Source: CAYZRY01 sp964630225
Lineage (GTDB): Bacteria; Bacillota_I; Bacilli_A; RF39; UBA660
Reading direction: 5' to 3'
Assembly: GCA_964630225.1 (NCBI GenBank)
Contig: CAZVUK010000004.1
Location: forward strand, 1-49,173
Length of the DNA stretch: 49,173 nucleotides
Of the stretch, positions 18,374 to 25,826 are shown piece after piece (within the stretch, counting starts at the first letter, position 1; each line of letters starts with the position of its first letter). The notes under the pieces are model-generated. The model was not told where the DNA came from. It worked only from the letters and a program-made list of their open reading frames with translations, and did no database searches. The position numbers and the translations under genes were made by a program.

Positions 18374-19161
18374 TGTTAGTAGAAATTGTTATAGTCGCAG
18401 GATTATTCTTAATAGCACTGTTTTATACTAATACAATCAGTGCCAATAAATTTATCGAAGAGAACAGTGAAACATTAAAAGGTCTGAAAGAAAAGGATTG
18501 GGATTTTCTTTTAGCAGCTAAATATGGTGAGTCAGTTAATTCGGATAAAGAATTTATCAAACGTATTAAAAACTCCATCTTTGCTTTGATAGGATTTACA
18601 GCAATATTAGCTGTTAAATTCACCTTTATTAATTTTATCTTCATCTTAGTATTAACTTTCTTAGTATTTAAAATGCCGTATAATAATTTAAAAAGTTATT
18701 ATAAAAAATATATAACTAAAATAGATCAAATGCTTCCTTATTACTTAAAGAGTTTAGAGATACTTTGTCAAAACTATACCGTTCCAGTAGCTCTATCTAG
18801 ATCGATTGAAACAGCACCGGAAATATTTAGACCGGGTTTAAGACAAATGATAGCTAAAATCGATGCTGGTGACTCGTCAGTTGAGCCTTACATGGAATTT
18901 GCATTACAATATCCAGTTAGAGACTCGATGCGTATGATGAGACTTCTGTATCGTCTAGGATTGGGTGCTCAAGAGAACAAATATCAACAGTTAATCATGT
19001 TCTCTAAATCGGTATCTTCTTTGCAAAACAAGGCTCGTGAAGACAAGTATAAGGAACGTCTTGCGAGTATGGAAAAGCGTACGATGATAATGCTCGTTGT
19101 AACGGGCGGAGGAACAATGGTAATCTTACTGTTGTCAGTCCTCTTTATGTTTAACGCATAA
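18373..19161 (+). CDS. tadC: TadC-like pilus platform protein
   Basis: A 262-residue second platform protein. An N-terminal membrane helix (about 2-20), a hairpin of two helices around 70-105 and a C-terminal helix (about 236-258) surround a cytoplasmic domain with YLKSLEILCQNYTVPVALS and RMMRLLYRLG segments typical of the GspF/TadC fold. TadB and TadC form the membrane platform that transmits CpaF motion to the pilus. The start overlaps the tadB stop (TAATG) after a GGGGGCGG site, giving coupled translation. The operon seems to end here; the pilin that follows has its own promoter. Confidence 0.85.
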   Translation: MLVEIVIVAGLFLIALFYTNTISANKFIEENSETLKGLKEKDWDFLLAAKYGESVNSDKEFIKRIKNSIFALIGFTAILAVKFTFINFIFILVLTFLVFKMPYNNLKSYYKKYITKIDQMLPYYLKSLEILCQNYTVPVALSRSIETAPEIFRPGLRQMIAKIDAGDSSVEPYMEFALQYPVRDSMRMMRLLYRLGLGAQENKYQQLIMFSKSVSSLQNKAREDKYKERLASMEKRTMIMLVVTGGGTMVILLLSVLFMFNA

Positions 19162-19165
19162 ATCC

Positions 19166-19194
19166 TTGCAAGTAAAAAAGAATACTTGTATAAT
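19166..19194 (+). promoter_or_regulatory. Pilin promoter
   Basis: TTGCAA (19166-19171), exactly 17 bases, perfect TATAAT (19189-19194), starting five bases after the tadC stop. It would let the pilin be made in excess over the assembly proteins. Confidence 0.8.
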
Positions 19195-19224
19195 TAATAT
19201 ATAAAATAGGAAGGAGAAAATATA

Positions 19225-19398
19225 ATGAAAGAGGCTACAGGAGAATTAAATATGACATTAGTAACAGTGTTAGCTGTTGCTGCTATTCTAATTTTCGTTA
19301 CAGCATTTGTACCGACAATATTAGACCAAATCAAAAATAATTGGAATACTAATACTACATGTACTGCTGAAATGAGAAGAAAAGGTATTTGTAAGTAA
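19225..19398 (+). CDS. Flp-like small pilin
   Basis: A 57-residue protein starting MKEATGELNMTLVTVLAV, with one long hydrophobic helix (about 11-33) and a short polar tail with two Cys (TTCTAEMRRKGIC). The size, single helix at the N-terminus and position directly after tadC fit the major subunit of a Tad/Flp pilus. The six-residue leader ending in Gly resembles that of the next protein (MREAIG), so I infer that both are processed by a prepilin peptidase after Gly6, although no peptidase gene is in the window and the classic Flp Glu-Tyr pair is missing. An AAGGAG site and a strong dedicated promoter precede it. The two tail Cys could form a disulfide. Confidence 0.82.
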   Translation: MKEATGELNMTLVTVLAVAAILIFVTAFVPTILDQIKNNWNTNTTCTAEMRRKGICK

Positions 19399-19424
19399 AA
19401 ATATCTAAAAAGAGGGTGAATTAA

Positions 19425-19856
19425 ATGAGAGAGGCCATAGGTGGTACTCAGCTCTTTTACCTGGTTTTGATATTCTTAACCATATATATAATATTTATGG
19501 CTGGAGTTATCAATTACGGAAGAGCTTTTAGACAAAAAAATGCAATAATAAATTTAATTGAACAAAACGAAGGTGTTACATCACTTGGTAGCGCTGCCAA
19601 TAGTTCGGCAAAAGACAAAACCCTCTATGGATATGCTAGAGAGGTTGGATATACTGGTGACATAACAGCTTGTAGAACAACAGTAACTGGTCGTGGAACT
19701 ATGTATAAAATAACGATTTATTATAGTTTTGATATGCCGATGGTAGATCCTATAAAGATATACCTAAGCGGAGAGACCAAATTAATAAATAGACCAGTTG
19801 ATGATGAAAGATCTAAACCTGATGATACTATTCCAGACTGCAGATTAGTAAGATAA
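19425..19856 (+). CDS. TadE-like pseudopilin
   Basis: A 143-residue single-pass protein. The N-terminus MREAIGGTQLFYLVLIFL leads straight into a membrane helix (about 8-30), then an extracellular domain with two Cys (ACRTT and PDCRLV). The leader resembles that of the pilin just upstream. TadE/TadF-type minor pilins have this layout and prime or cap Tad pili. A GAGGGTG ribosome site precedes the ATG. It lies 26 bases after the pilin and 36 bases before the CpaE-like gene, with no terminator between, so the three form a small operon. Confidence 0.78.
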   Translation: MREAIGGTQLFYLVLIFLTIYIIFMAGVINYGRAFRQKNAIINLIEQNEGVTSLGSAANSSAKDKTLYGYAREVGYTGDITACRTTVTGRGTMYKITIYYSFDMPMVDPIKIYLSGETKLINRPVDDERSKPDDTIPDCRLVR

Positions 19857-19892
19857 AAAAGAATAAAAAATAAATAGATAGGGTTGGTAGGT

Positions 19893-20897
19893 ATGAATGT
19901 TTTAATTACGAATAATCAAGAATCAATTTTATCTGGTTTAAATATCGAAATAATTAAAACGCTACGTGGCGAATATGACGCAGAAGAGTTAATTGGCATT
20001 TTTGCTAATTTCTTTTTTGGTCGAATGATACTAGATTTAACATCAGTTAGAAAATACGATGATATATCTAATTTACAAAAACTTTCGATAAGCTTGCCGG
20101 TTGATAAGATTATTTTACTCGTGCCTGCAAATACTAAATATGCAGAAAATGCATATCTATCTAAATTAATTTCAATGGGATATTATAATTTTACAACCAA
20201 TTTAGAAGGTGTAGAATATCTCTTGGCGAATCCTAATTCCTATAAAGATGTGGCTCATCTGCATCAACTTGAAACAGCAGTTATCCAGGTGCCAGCTCAA
20301 ACTCAAACTAGCTCTATGCCGCAGATGAAGGGTCCACTTATGTCAGCTCCACAAGAAATCCAGGCTCCAGTTATTAGAGTCATAGGCTTTAAAAATGTCA
20401 CGGATAGTGCTGGGGCGACAACTCTTATATATATGATGAAAAAAGAGTTAGAACAGTTTCATGGGTTAAAAGTAAAAGCAATCGAAATAAGCAAAAGAGA
20501 TTTTTCATATTTTAGAGATAAATCATTAGTATCGGTTAGTAAAAATGAATACATCAAAGAACTTAGCAATTCTTCGGGAGTTAATTTAATTCTGGTTGAT
20601 GTCAATGATATGAGTGAACAATCTTTTAATGAAATAATATATTTAATAGAACCATCTATTATCAAAATAAACAAACTTGTGCGAAGAGATCAAAGAGCTT
20701 TTGAAAAACTTAAAGGCCAGAAAGTTGTACTTAATAAAAGTATGATCAGTAACGATGAAATAGGTGAGTTTGCTGCGGAAGCAGGAGTCGATATCTTCGC
20801 AGCCGTAAGACCTTTTAACGATCGAAGTAACCAAGCGATATTAACTAGTTTTCTTAATCGATTAGGTGTTATTTCTGTATCAAATGATTCTAAATAA
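19893..20897 (+). CDS. CpaE-like protein with degenerate P-loop
   Basis: A 334-residue cytoplasmic protein. Residues about 1-125 look like a receiver-type domain (NVLITN, MILDLT, KIILLVP, GYYNF strands); a linker with Gln, Pro and Met follows; residues about 160-330 look like the MinD/CpaE ATPase fold, starting VIRVIGFKNVTDSAGATTL. The position corresponds to the deviant Walker A KGGxGKT, but both lysines are missing, so ATP hydrolysis is doubtful. CpaE places Tad machines at the pole in other bacteria. Start 19893 (ATG) is preferred to an in-frame TTG at 19884 because AGGG at 19879-19883 is at the right distance only for the ATG. Confidence 0.72.
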   Translation: MNVLITNNQESILSGLNIEIIKTLRGEYDAEELIGIFANFFFGRMILDLTSVRKYDDISNLQKLSISLPVDKIILLVPANTKYAENAYLSKLISMGYYNFTTNLEGVEYLLANPNSYKDVAHLHQLETAVIQVPAQTQTSSMPQMKGPLMSAPQEIQAPVIRVIGFKNVTDSAGATTLIYMMKKELEQFHGLKVKAIEISKRDFSYFRDKSLVSVSKNEYIKELSNSSGVNLILVDVNDMSEQSFNEIIYLIEPSIIKINKLVRRDQRAFEKLKGQKVVLNKSMISNDEIGEFAAEAGVDIFAAVRPFNDRSNQAILTSFLNRLGVISVSNDSK

Positions 20898-20910
20898 AAA
20901 ACTGTCAAGT

Positions 20911-20929
20911 TTGTCAATTATATTGACAA
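20911..20929. promoter_or_regulatory. Palindromic operator candidate
   Basis: TTGTCAA-TTATA-TTGACAA, a perfect inverted repeat whose right half is the -35 box of the VirB2-like gene promoter. Confidence 0.6.
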
Positions 20930-20951
20930 TGTAAGTCAAATGTCGTATTAT
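20923..20951 (+). promoter_or_regulatory. Promoter of first VirB2-like pilin
   Basis: Perfect TTGACA (20923-20928), 17-base spacer, TATTAT (20946-20951); AGAGGAG ribosome site before ATG 20983. Confidence 0.8.
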
Positions 20952-20982
20952 TTATTTAAGTATAAAAAAAAGAGGAGATTTT

Positions 20983-21342
20983 ATGTTGAATTTATTAAAT
21001 GCTGTGGATAACTGTGGGGGCATAGGCCCAATTGTCAAGTTTATCAAAAGTGGAATATTCCCAATAATACAGATAGGTATACCAATCATTTTAATTATTA
21101 TGGGTTCACTAGACTTAGGAAGAGCAGTTTTATCGAATGATGAGAAAGAGATAAAAGGAGCAACAAGCAAGCTTATTAAGCGTGCAATTGCAGCCGTAGC
21201 AGTATTTTTCGTTGTTATGTTTGTTACTGTTTTAATGAACTTAATTGCAACTTCTAGTGCGGAAGATGCTAATACTACATCATGGGCTACTTGTTGGAAA
21301 GATCCACTAGGTGATAAAAACAAAAAACCAACCATACAATAA
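20983..21342 (+). CDS. VirB2/TrbC-like T4SS pilin 1
   Basis: A 119-residue protein with two membrane helices (about 27-45 and 68-88) separated by a short charged loop with KLIKRAIAA before the second helix. This is the layout of VirB2/TrbC pilins and of the pilin-like conjugation proteins of Gram-positives and mycoplasmas. The N-terminus shows no cleavable signal peptide, unlike the second copy at 22667. Cys are present before helix 1 and in the tail. Its own promoter with a palindrome and a following terminator make it a single-gene unit at the head of the T4SS block, consistent with high-level pilin supply. Confidence 0.82.
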   Translation: MLNLLNAVDNCGGIGPIVKFIKSGIFPIIQIGIPIILIIMGSLDLGRAVLSNDEKEIKGATSKLIKRAIAAVAVFFVVMFVTVLMNLIATSSAEDANTTSWATCWKDPLGDKNKKPTIQ

Positions 21343-21356
21343 GCTAAAATTTGAAT

Positions 21357-21383
21357 AAACAGATAATAATTATCTGTTTTTCT
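21357..21383 (+). terminator. Terminator after VirB2-like 1
   Basis: AAACAGATAA / TTATCTGTTT, three-base loop, then TTTTC. A TATAAT near 21405 follows for the next gene. Confidence 0.9.
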
Positions 21384-21431
21384 TTTGTTTTCCTTTTAGA
21401 TATTATATAATCTTAATATGAGGTGTATTAA

Positions 21432-22586
21432 ATGAAAATAGACAAAAAATATTATAGAATGTTATACATAGTAGCTGCTGTAGTACTCCTTCTAATATTT
21501 GCTATGGTTATTATGTTCTTGCAAGGTAGTGGTTCAAAAAGTTATACTTTAATTGAAAATACTATGGTTAGTGCAGCCCAAAAATATTATTCTAGCAAGC
21601 CTGAAGAATTGCCTAAAAATGCTGGTGAAACAACGAGCGTTGATGCATCTAAGCTTATTTCTGAAGGATATATGAAGGACTTTATTCAATATAATAAAAA
21701 TGCATCGTGCACAGGAAAAGTTTATGTATCCAGATTGTCAAATGGATATAACTATATTGGCAGTCTAAATTGTGGAAAAAGTTATTACACAAAGTTTTTG
21801 GTCGATAAACTACTTGAAAAGGTTGTAACCGAAGAAGATGGTTTATATGAATTTTCTTCGGTAGCGCGTCCTTCCGGTGTAAAATTGGCTCTCGATGAAG
21901 AAGGATATGATTTAGAGACAAATCCTTTACTTGGTGGTTATATTTATCGCGGGAGATTTGTCGATAACTTTATCAAACTTCACGATAAACTTTATAGGAT
22001 AATTAAAATAGATAAAAATAGAGATCTTCAAATAATGTATTATAAAAACGATCCAGGAACATCTTATTATGATAGTACTTATAACTCTTATACGGGTGAT
22101 AACTCTGGGTTTAATGATTACAAAAAAAGTGTTATGAAAGTTGTATTAGATAATTTTTATAAAAGCATACCTAATGACAGTCTTTTAAAGACAAAGACGG
22201 TTCCTAAAAACATATGTATGGGCGGCGTTTTTAACCGCACAACATCGACCGATGGAAATATGGAATGCTCTAAGGTTATGAAGAATCAATATGTTTCGTT
22301 TATTCCAGTATTTGATGTATTAAATGCGTCCTTATCAAATGAATGTACTGAAGTTTCATCTATGCAATGTGGAAGCTATAATTATATAACTGATAGCTTT
22401 TCAGGTGCATTTACTATTACGCCACATTTGGAAGAAAATTATTTAATATACAGAATAAGAGGTGGAGGAGTAACCCCGCTTGCTGCTTCTGAAACATCAA
22501 ATCTTAATTATGTTATGTATCTGTCGAATACTGTCATTTATGTATCAGGTGATGGAACAGAAGAAAAACCATATATAATCAAGTAA
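21432..22586 (+). CDS. Pseudopilin-like surface protein
   Basis: A 384-residue protein with an N-terminal membrane helix (about 9-30) and a large extracellular part. Residues about 37-120 (ENTMVSAAQKYY, LISEGYMKDF, ASCTGKVYVSRLSNGYNYIGSLNCG) have the look of a type II/IV minor pilin head with a disulfide-capable Cys pair. The C-terminal part has further paired Cys and ends GDGTEEKPYIIK, a motif I associate with repeated extracellular domains of gut Firmicutes. The GFTLVE prepilin signature is absent. It sits between the two VirB2-like pilins and has its own promoter and terminator. A pilus-associated adhesin is inferred; the function is unproven. Confidence 0.65.
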   Translation: MKIDKKYYRMLYIVAAVVLLLIFAMVIMFLQGSGSKSYTLIENTMVSAAQKYYSSKPEELPKNAGETTSVDASKLISEGYMKDFIQYNKNASCTGKVYVSRLSNGYNYIGSLNCGKSYYTKFLVDKLLEKVVTEEDGLYEFSSVARPSGVKLALDEEGYDLETNPLLGGYIYRGRFVDNFIKLHDKLYRIIKIDKNRDLQIMYYKNDPGTSYYDSTYNSYTGDNSGFNDYKKSVMKVVLDNFYKSIPNDSLLKTKTVPKNICMGGVFNRTTSTDGNMECSKVMKNQYVSFIPVFDVLNASLSNECTEVSSMQCGSYNYITDSFSGAFTITPHLEENYLIYRIRGGGVTPLAASETSNLNYVMYLSNTVIYVSGDGTEEKPYIIK

Positions 22587-22595
22587 AAGATAATT

Positions 22596-22632
22596 AAAAT
22601 AATAGTAAAACTGTTTTACTATTATTTTTTTT
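22596..22632 (+). terminator. Terminator before VirB2-like 2
   Basis: ATAATAGTAAAAC / TTTTACTATTAT with a short loop and T-run, immediately followed by a TATAAT (about 22635-22640). Confidence 0.9.
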
Positions 22633-22666
22633 ATGCTATAATTATTGTGATATCATAGGAGTTAAG

Positions 22667-23092
22667 ATGAAGAAGAAAATAGAAAATTTTATCCTAGTTA
22701 TAGTCCTGACTTTTTTTGCGTCAAATTTACTTGTCTATGCAACTAATTGTAATGGTCTATTTACTAAAGAAGCGATGGATATGATACAAGAAGGTTTTGA
22801 AATAATTGGAATAGCAGTACCTATATTGCTCCTACTTTTTGGTACTATCGATATGGCTCAGGCGGTCTTTAGTGGCGATCCTGATTCGATGAAGAAAAGC
22901 ACCTCGAAACTAGTTAAAAGAGCAATAGCAGCCCTAGTCGTATTCTGGGTACCGTTAATTGTAAATTTGTTACTTAATATTCCGGCCGTTAGAAGTGGTT
23001 TGAATTTAACTGATGATCCAATGTGCGGAGTAACAAGTGGTAAGACAAACAAAACCACTAATAAACCTGCCGTAAAACCACAAACACAATAA
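22667..23092 (+). CDS. VirB2/TrbC-like T4SS pilin 2
   Basis: A 141-residue paralogue of 20983-21342: the second helix region KLVKRAIAALVVFWVP parallels KLIKRAIAAVAVFFVV in copy 1, and the first helix (VPILLLLFGTIDMAQAVFSGD) parallels GIPIILIIMGSLDLGRAVLSND. Here a cleavable signal peptide (about 1-25, ending VYA) precedes the first Cys. The C-terminus is a Lys/Thr/Pro-rich tail. It is followed 25 bases later by the VirB6-like gene and most likely heads the translocon operon 22667-27616. Confidence 0.85.
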   Translation: MKKKIENFILVIVLTFFASNLLVYATNCNGLFTKEAMDMIQEGFEIIGIAVPILLLLFGTIDMAQAVFSGDPDSMKKSTSKLVKRAIAALVVFWVPLIVNLLLNIPAVRSGLNLTDDPMCGVTSGKTNKTTNKPAVKPQTQ

Positions 23093-23117
23093 AACAATAT
23101 AACGAGGAGTGAATTAG

Positions 23118-24944
23118 ATGAAATTATTCATGGATATATTTAGATTTCTAATTGGTCACATCGATTATGCCATCTATTCGCTAATCGAGTGGGTTACTCA
23201 GGGAATCTTTGACATTGCTTTTTTAAGAGCAGACGTAAGTTTGGTTGCAACAGTTAGAAATCGTCTTTATGTAATATTAGGCGTCTTTATGCTGTTTAAA
23301 TTATCCATTTCGTTTATGAGCTATATAGTTAATCCTGATGCAATGATTGATAAAGATAAATCTAAAAACGTCAGTGGATTAATAGCAAGAACAATTCTAA
23401 TGTTAGTTTTTTTAATATTATTACCGACTTTATTTACAGTTTTATATAGAGCTCAGTCAGCTTTTTTGCCAGTATTACCTAGAGTTTTACTAAATAGTAA
23501 TCAAAGCACTGGTCAGGCCGTAGATAACACTCAAGAAAGTGTCAGTCAGCAATCAGCTGAAAATGCTAGGGGAATGGCCGTGATGCTACTCCAGGCATTT
23601 TATACACCGTATTATGATGCTACGAAGAATTATGAGCAGGTTGGAGGGGTAAAGGAAATAGAGACACTCGAAGATTTCCGTAAGACCTTGACCGATAAGC
23701 AAGGTGGTGCCCTAGGAATACAACTTGGCGTTCTTGGAGCAGAATATAAATATGATTATAAAATACCGTTTGCTACGATAGTAGGAATAATGACTTTATT
23801 TCTTTTGGTATCTATAACGATAGATATTGCAGCGCGTGTATTTAAGATGCTGGTTTTGGAGATGATAGCTCCGGTTCCGGTTATGAGTTACATCGATCCT
23901 AAGTCTTCGAAAGATGGGGCATTTGCTAATTGGATAAAACAGTTAACATCGACTTTCCTTGATCTCTTCGTAAAGTTAGGGTTAATCTATCTAATCCTCT
24001 TTTTTGTAAGAGAATTAAAAAACGACAATTTATTTGTTAGTTATGGAGCAGCAGAAGGTAGTGGGGTTAACCCAGCTCGTAAGGCATATTTAATAGTATT
24101 TTTAATACTTGGACTTTTAAAATTCGCTAAGGATGCCCCTGAGTTTATTAGAGCTATATTCGGTATTAAAGGAAAAGGTGGCGAAGGCATTGCAAAAAGT
24201 GCTGCTGGAGCTCTTGGCTTTATTACTGGAGGGGCAACAGGTGCTGTCGGAGGACTTGTCGCTGGTCGTGGACTTAGTGGAGCAGTTACTGGTGCAATCA
24301 CCGGGGCCTCGGCTGGAAGTGCCGCTGGTGCTCAAGGAAAGAGTGTATCTGGCTACCGGACTGGAGCAGATGCTGCTATTCAAGCTAGAACGGGTGATAA
24401 CAAAGCTAAAAGTGGAATTATTGCTAAAGCGCAGCAAGCTGCTGTTGCTGGTCAAGCTAGACGCGAAGCAGGTAGAATCGGTATTAACGAGCAATCACTT
24501 GAACTTGCTAAGAGCGATATGATTTCAAAACAGACATTAGCAACTAACTCTGAATACAACTACCGTGAAATCATGCTTCAAGAATCGCAGTTTAGCGATG
24601 CTGATCGCACAAACAATACACAGGCATACCAAAGTTATAAGCAGCGTAAAGAAGCAGCTTACTCTGACTGGCAAACTAAAGCTGGAGCAGCTGATAAAGC
24701 AGAACGTAACTTTACAAAGGCAAAAGAAATTGCCAAGAATTATGGTATTGGAAAGAGTGATTCGCAAACATACAAAAATGCAATGTCTAGAACACATCAA
24801 ACAGGCGAAAGAGTTAAGGAAGTTGGAACAAAAACTTTCGATGCTGTTGCTGATACCGTTGGTTTAGATACTATAGCAGAACGTCGTGATAACCGTACAA
24901 CAAAAATTTCTGATAAAGGCGGATTCAATCCGGACGGAAGATAA
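23118..24944 (+). CDS. VirB6/TrbL-like membrane channel protein
   Basis: A 608-residue protein. The N-terminal about 330 residues hold about six membrane helices and a soluble loop (about 125-205), the pattern of VirB6/TrbL channel subunits of type IV secretion systems. A Gly/Ala-rich zipper-like stretch follows (about 345-420: GAVGGLVAGRG, GAITGASAGSAAG), then a long charged helical tail (about 425-608). Such extended VirB6 proteins occur in Gram-positive conjugation systems. An ACGAGGAG site supports the start. The gene is 25 bases after pilin 2 and 17 bases before the VirB3-like gene. Confidence 0.85.
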   Translation: MKLFMDIFRFLIGHIDYAIYSLIEWVTQGIFDIAFLRADVSLVATVRNRLYVILGVFMLFKLSISFMSYIVNPDAMIDKDKSKNVSGLIARTILMLVFLILLPTLFTVLYRAQSAFLPVLPRVLLNSNQSTGQAVDNTQESVSQQSAENARGMAVMLLQAFYTPYYDATKNYEQVGGVKEIETLEDFRKTLTDKQGGALGIQLGVLGAEYKYDYKIPFATIVGIMTLFLLVSITIDIAARVFKMLVLEMIAPVPVMSYIDPKSSKDGAFANWIKQLTSTFLDLFVKLGLIYLILFFVRELKNDNLFVSYGAAEGSGVNPARKAYLIVFLILGLLKFAKDAPEFIRAIFGIKGKGGEGIAKSAAGALGFITGGATGAVGGLVAGRGLSGAVTGAITGASAGSAAGAQGKSVSGYRTGADAAIQARTGDNKAKSGIIAKAQQAAVAGQARREAGRIGINEQSLELAKSDMISKQTLATNSEYNYREIMLQESQFSDADRTNNTQAYQSYKQRKEAAYSDWQTKAGAADKAERNFTKAKEIAKNYGIGKSDSQTYKNAMSRTHQTGERVKEVGTKTFDAVADTVGLDTIAERRDNRTTKISDKGGFNPDGR

Positions 24945-24961
24945 AAAAGGGTGTGATATAA

Positions 24962-25300
24962 GTGAATAATAACTATTTAATACCTGCTAATGCTAATAGA
25001 GGAAAGTTAATAATGGGTTTCTTTAGACCGATTGACTTAATCATCTTTGGCTCAGGAGCAGGAGCAACATTTCTTTTGATAATGTTGTTTCAAAATAATA
25101 TGCAGGAGATGGGGGTAGCAATCCTGGTGCTATTGCCAGTGCTAGTAACGGGCTTTCTGGTCATTCCAGTACCCAATCAGCACAACATACTGGTTTTTAT
25201 CCAGAACATGTATAATTTCTATTTTGTAAATAGACAAAGGTTTTATTGGAAAGGTTGGTGTAATGATTATGGCGAAGACGACGCAGAAAACAAACAGTAA
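24962..25300 (+). CDS. PrgI/VirB3-like protein
   Basis: A 112-residue protein with two close membrane helices (about 26-44 and 52-68) and a C-terminal segment NFYFVNRQRFYWKGW. PrgI/VirB3-type proteins have this size and sit just before VirB4, as here. It would link the VirB4 ATPase to the membrane. It starts with GTG; an AAAAAGGGTG site lies upstream. Its end overlaps the next gene by 38 bases in another frame, showing tight coupling. Confidence 0.8.
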   Translation: MNNNYLIPANANRGKLIMGFFRPIDLIIFGSGAGATFLLIMLFQNNMQEMGVAILVLLPVLVTGFLVIPVPNQHNILVFIQNMYNFYFVNRQRFYWKGWCNDYGEDDAENKQ

Positions 25301-25826
25301 ATATACTTCGGACTGGATACCGGTAGATTCTATCGCATCTGGAATGATAGTTCTAGAAAACCAGTTAAAAGTAACTGGTGTTAAGATCACGCCTAGAAAT
25401 ATCTTTATCTTAGATGAGGACTCACAGATGGCAGTAATCAATAACTTAAAGAACTTTTACAACCAGATAGATTTTGATTTTTGGTTAGTAGTAGCAGATA
25501 GACCGGTAGATATTACAGTCTACATGTCGCAATTGCAATTACAATATAACCAAGTACAGTCTCCGGCTATTAGAAAGCTTATTTCTGAGGATATTCAAAA
25601 GGGTAATAGCTTTATGAATAACAATGTCGTAGATACTGAATACTACATACTTTTTAAAGAAAAAGATGTCGAAAAAATTCAAAAAAGAATTAGAAACTTA
25701 ATCAATAGTTTGTCAGCTTGTGGGCTTACAGCTTCACAGACAAGTAATGAAGATTTACGTATCATTTTAGATAACTTCTTAAACGGAGGACAAACAACTG
25801 AATTTGGAACGGTGGTGAGCTTATGA
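25263..25826 (+). CDS. VirB4 N-terminal-domain-like protein
   Basis: A 187-residue soluble protein (SDWIPVDSIASGMIVLENQLKVTGVKITPRNIFILDE and following) that resembles the N-terminal, non-ATPase part of Gram-positive VirB4/TraE-like proteins: mixed alpha/beta, with an EYYILFKEKDVEKIQKRI segment. It lacks any Walker motif. It starts inside the VirB3-like gene and overlaps the VirB4 ATPase gene by four bases (ATGA). I infer that it is the N-terminal part of VirB4 encoded as a separate subunit. An ATG at 25269 is an equally possible start. Confidence 0.7.
   Translation: MIMAKTTQKTNSKYTSDWIPVDSIASGMIVLENQLKVTGVKITPRNIFILDEDSQMAVINNLKNFYNQIDFDFWLVVADRPVDITVYMSQLQLQYNQVQSPAIRKLISEDIQKGNSFMNNNVVDTEYYILFKEKDVEKIQKRIRNLINSLSACGLTASQTSNEDLRIILDNFLNGGQTTEFGTVVSL

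Noticed and set aside
24117..24522. Extra open frames on both strands within the VirB6-like gene
   Set aside because: They overlap the Gly/Ala-rich part of a clearly supported gene, have no ribosome sites and encode low-complexity sequence.
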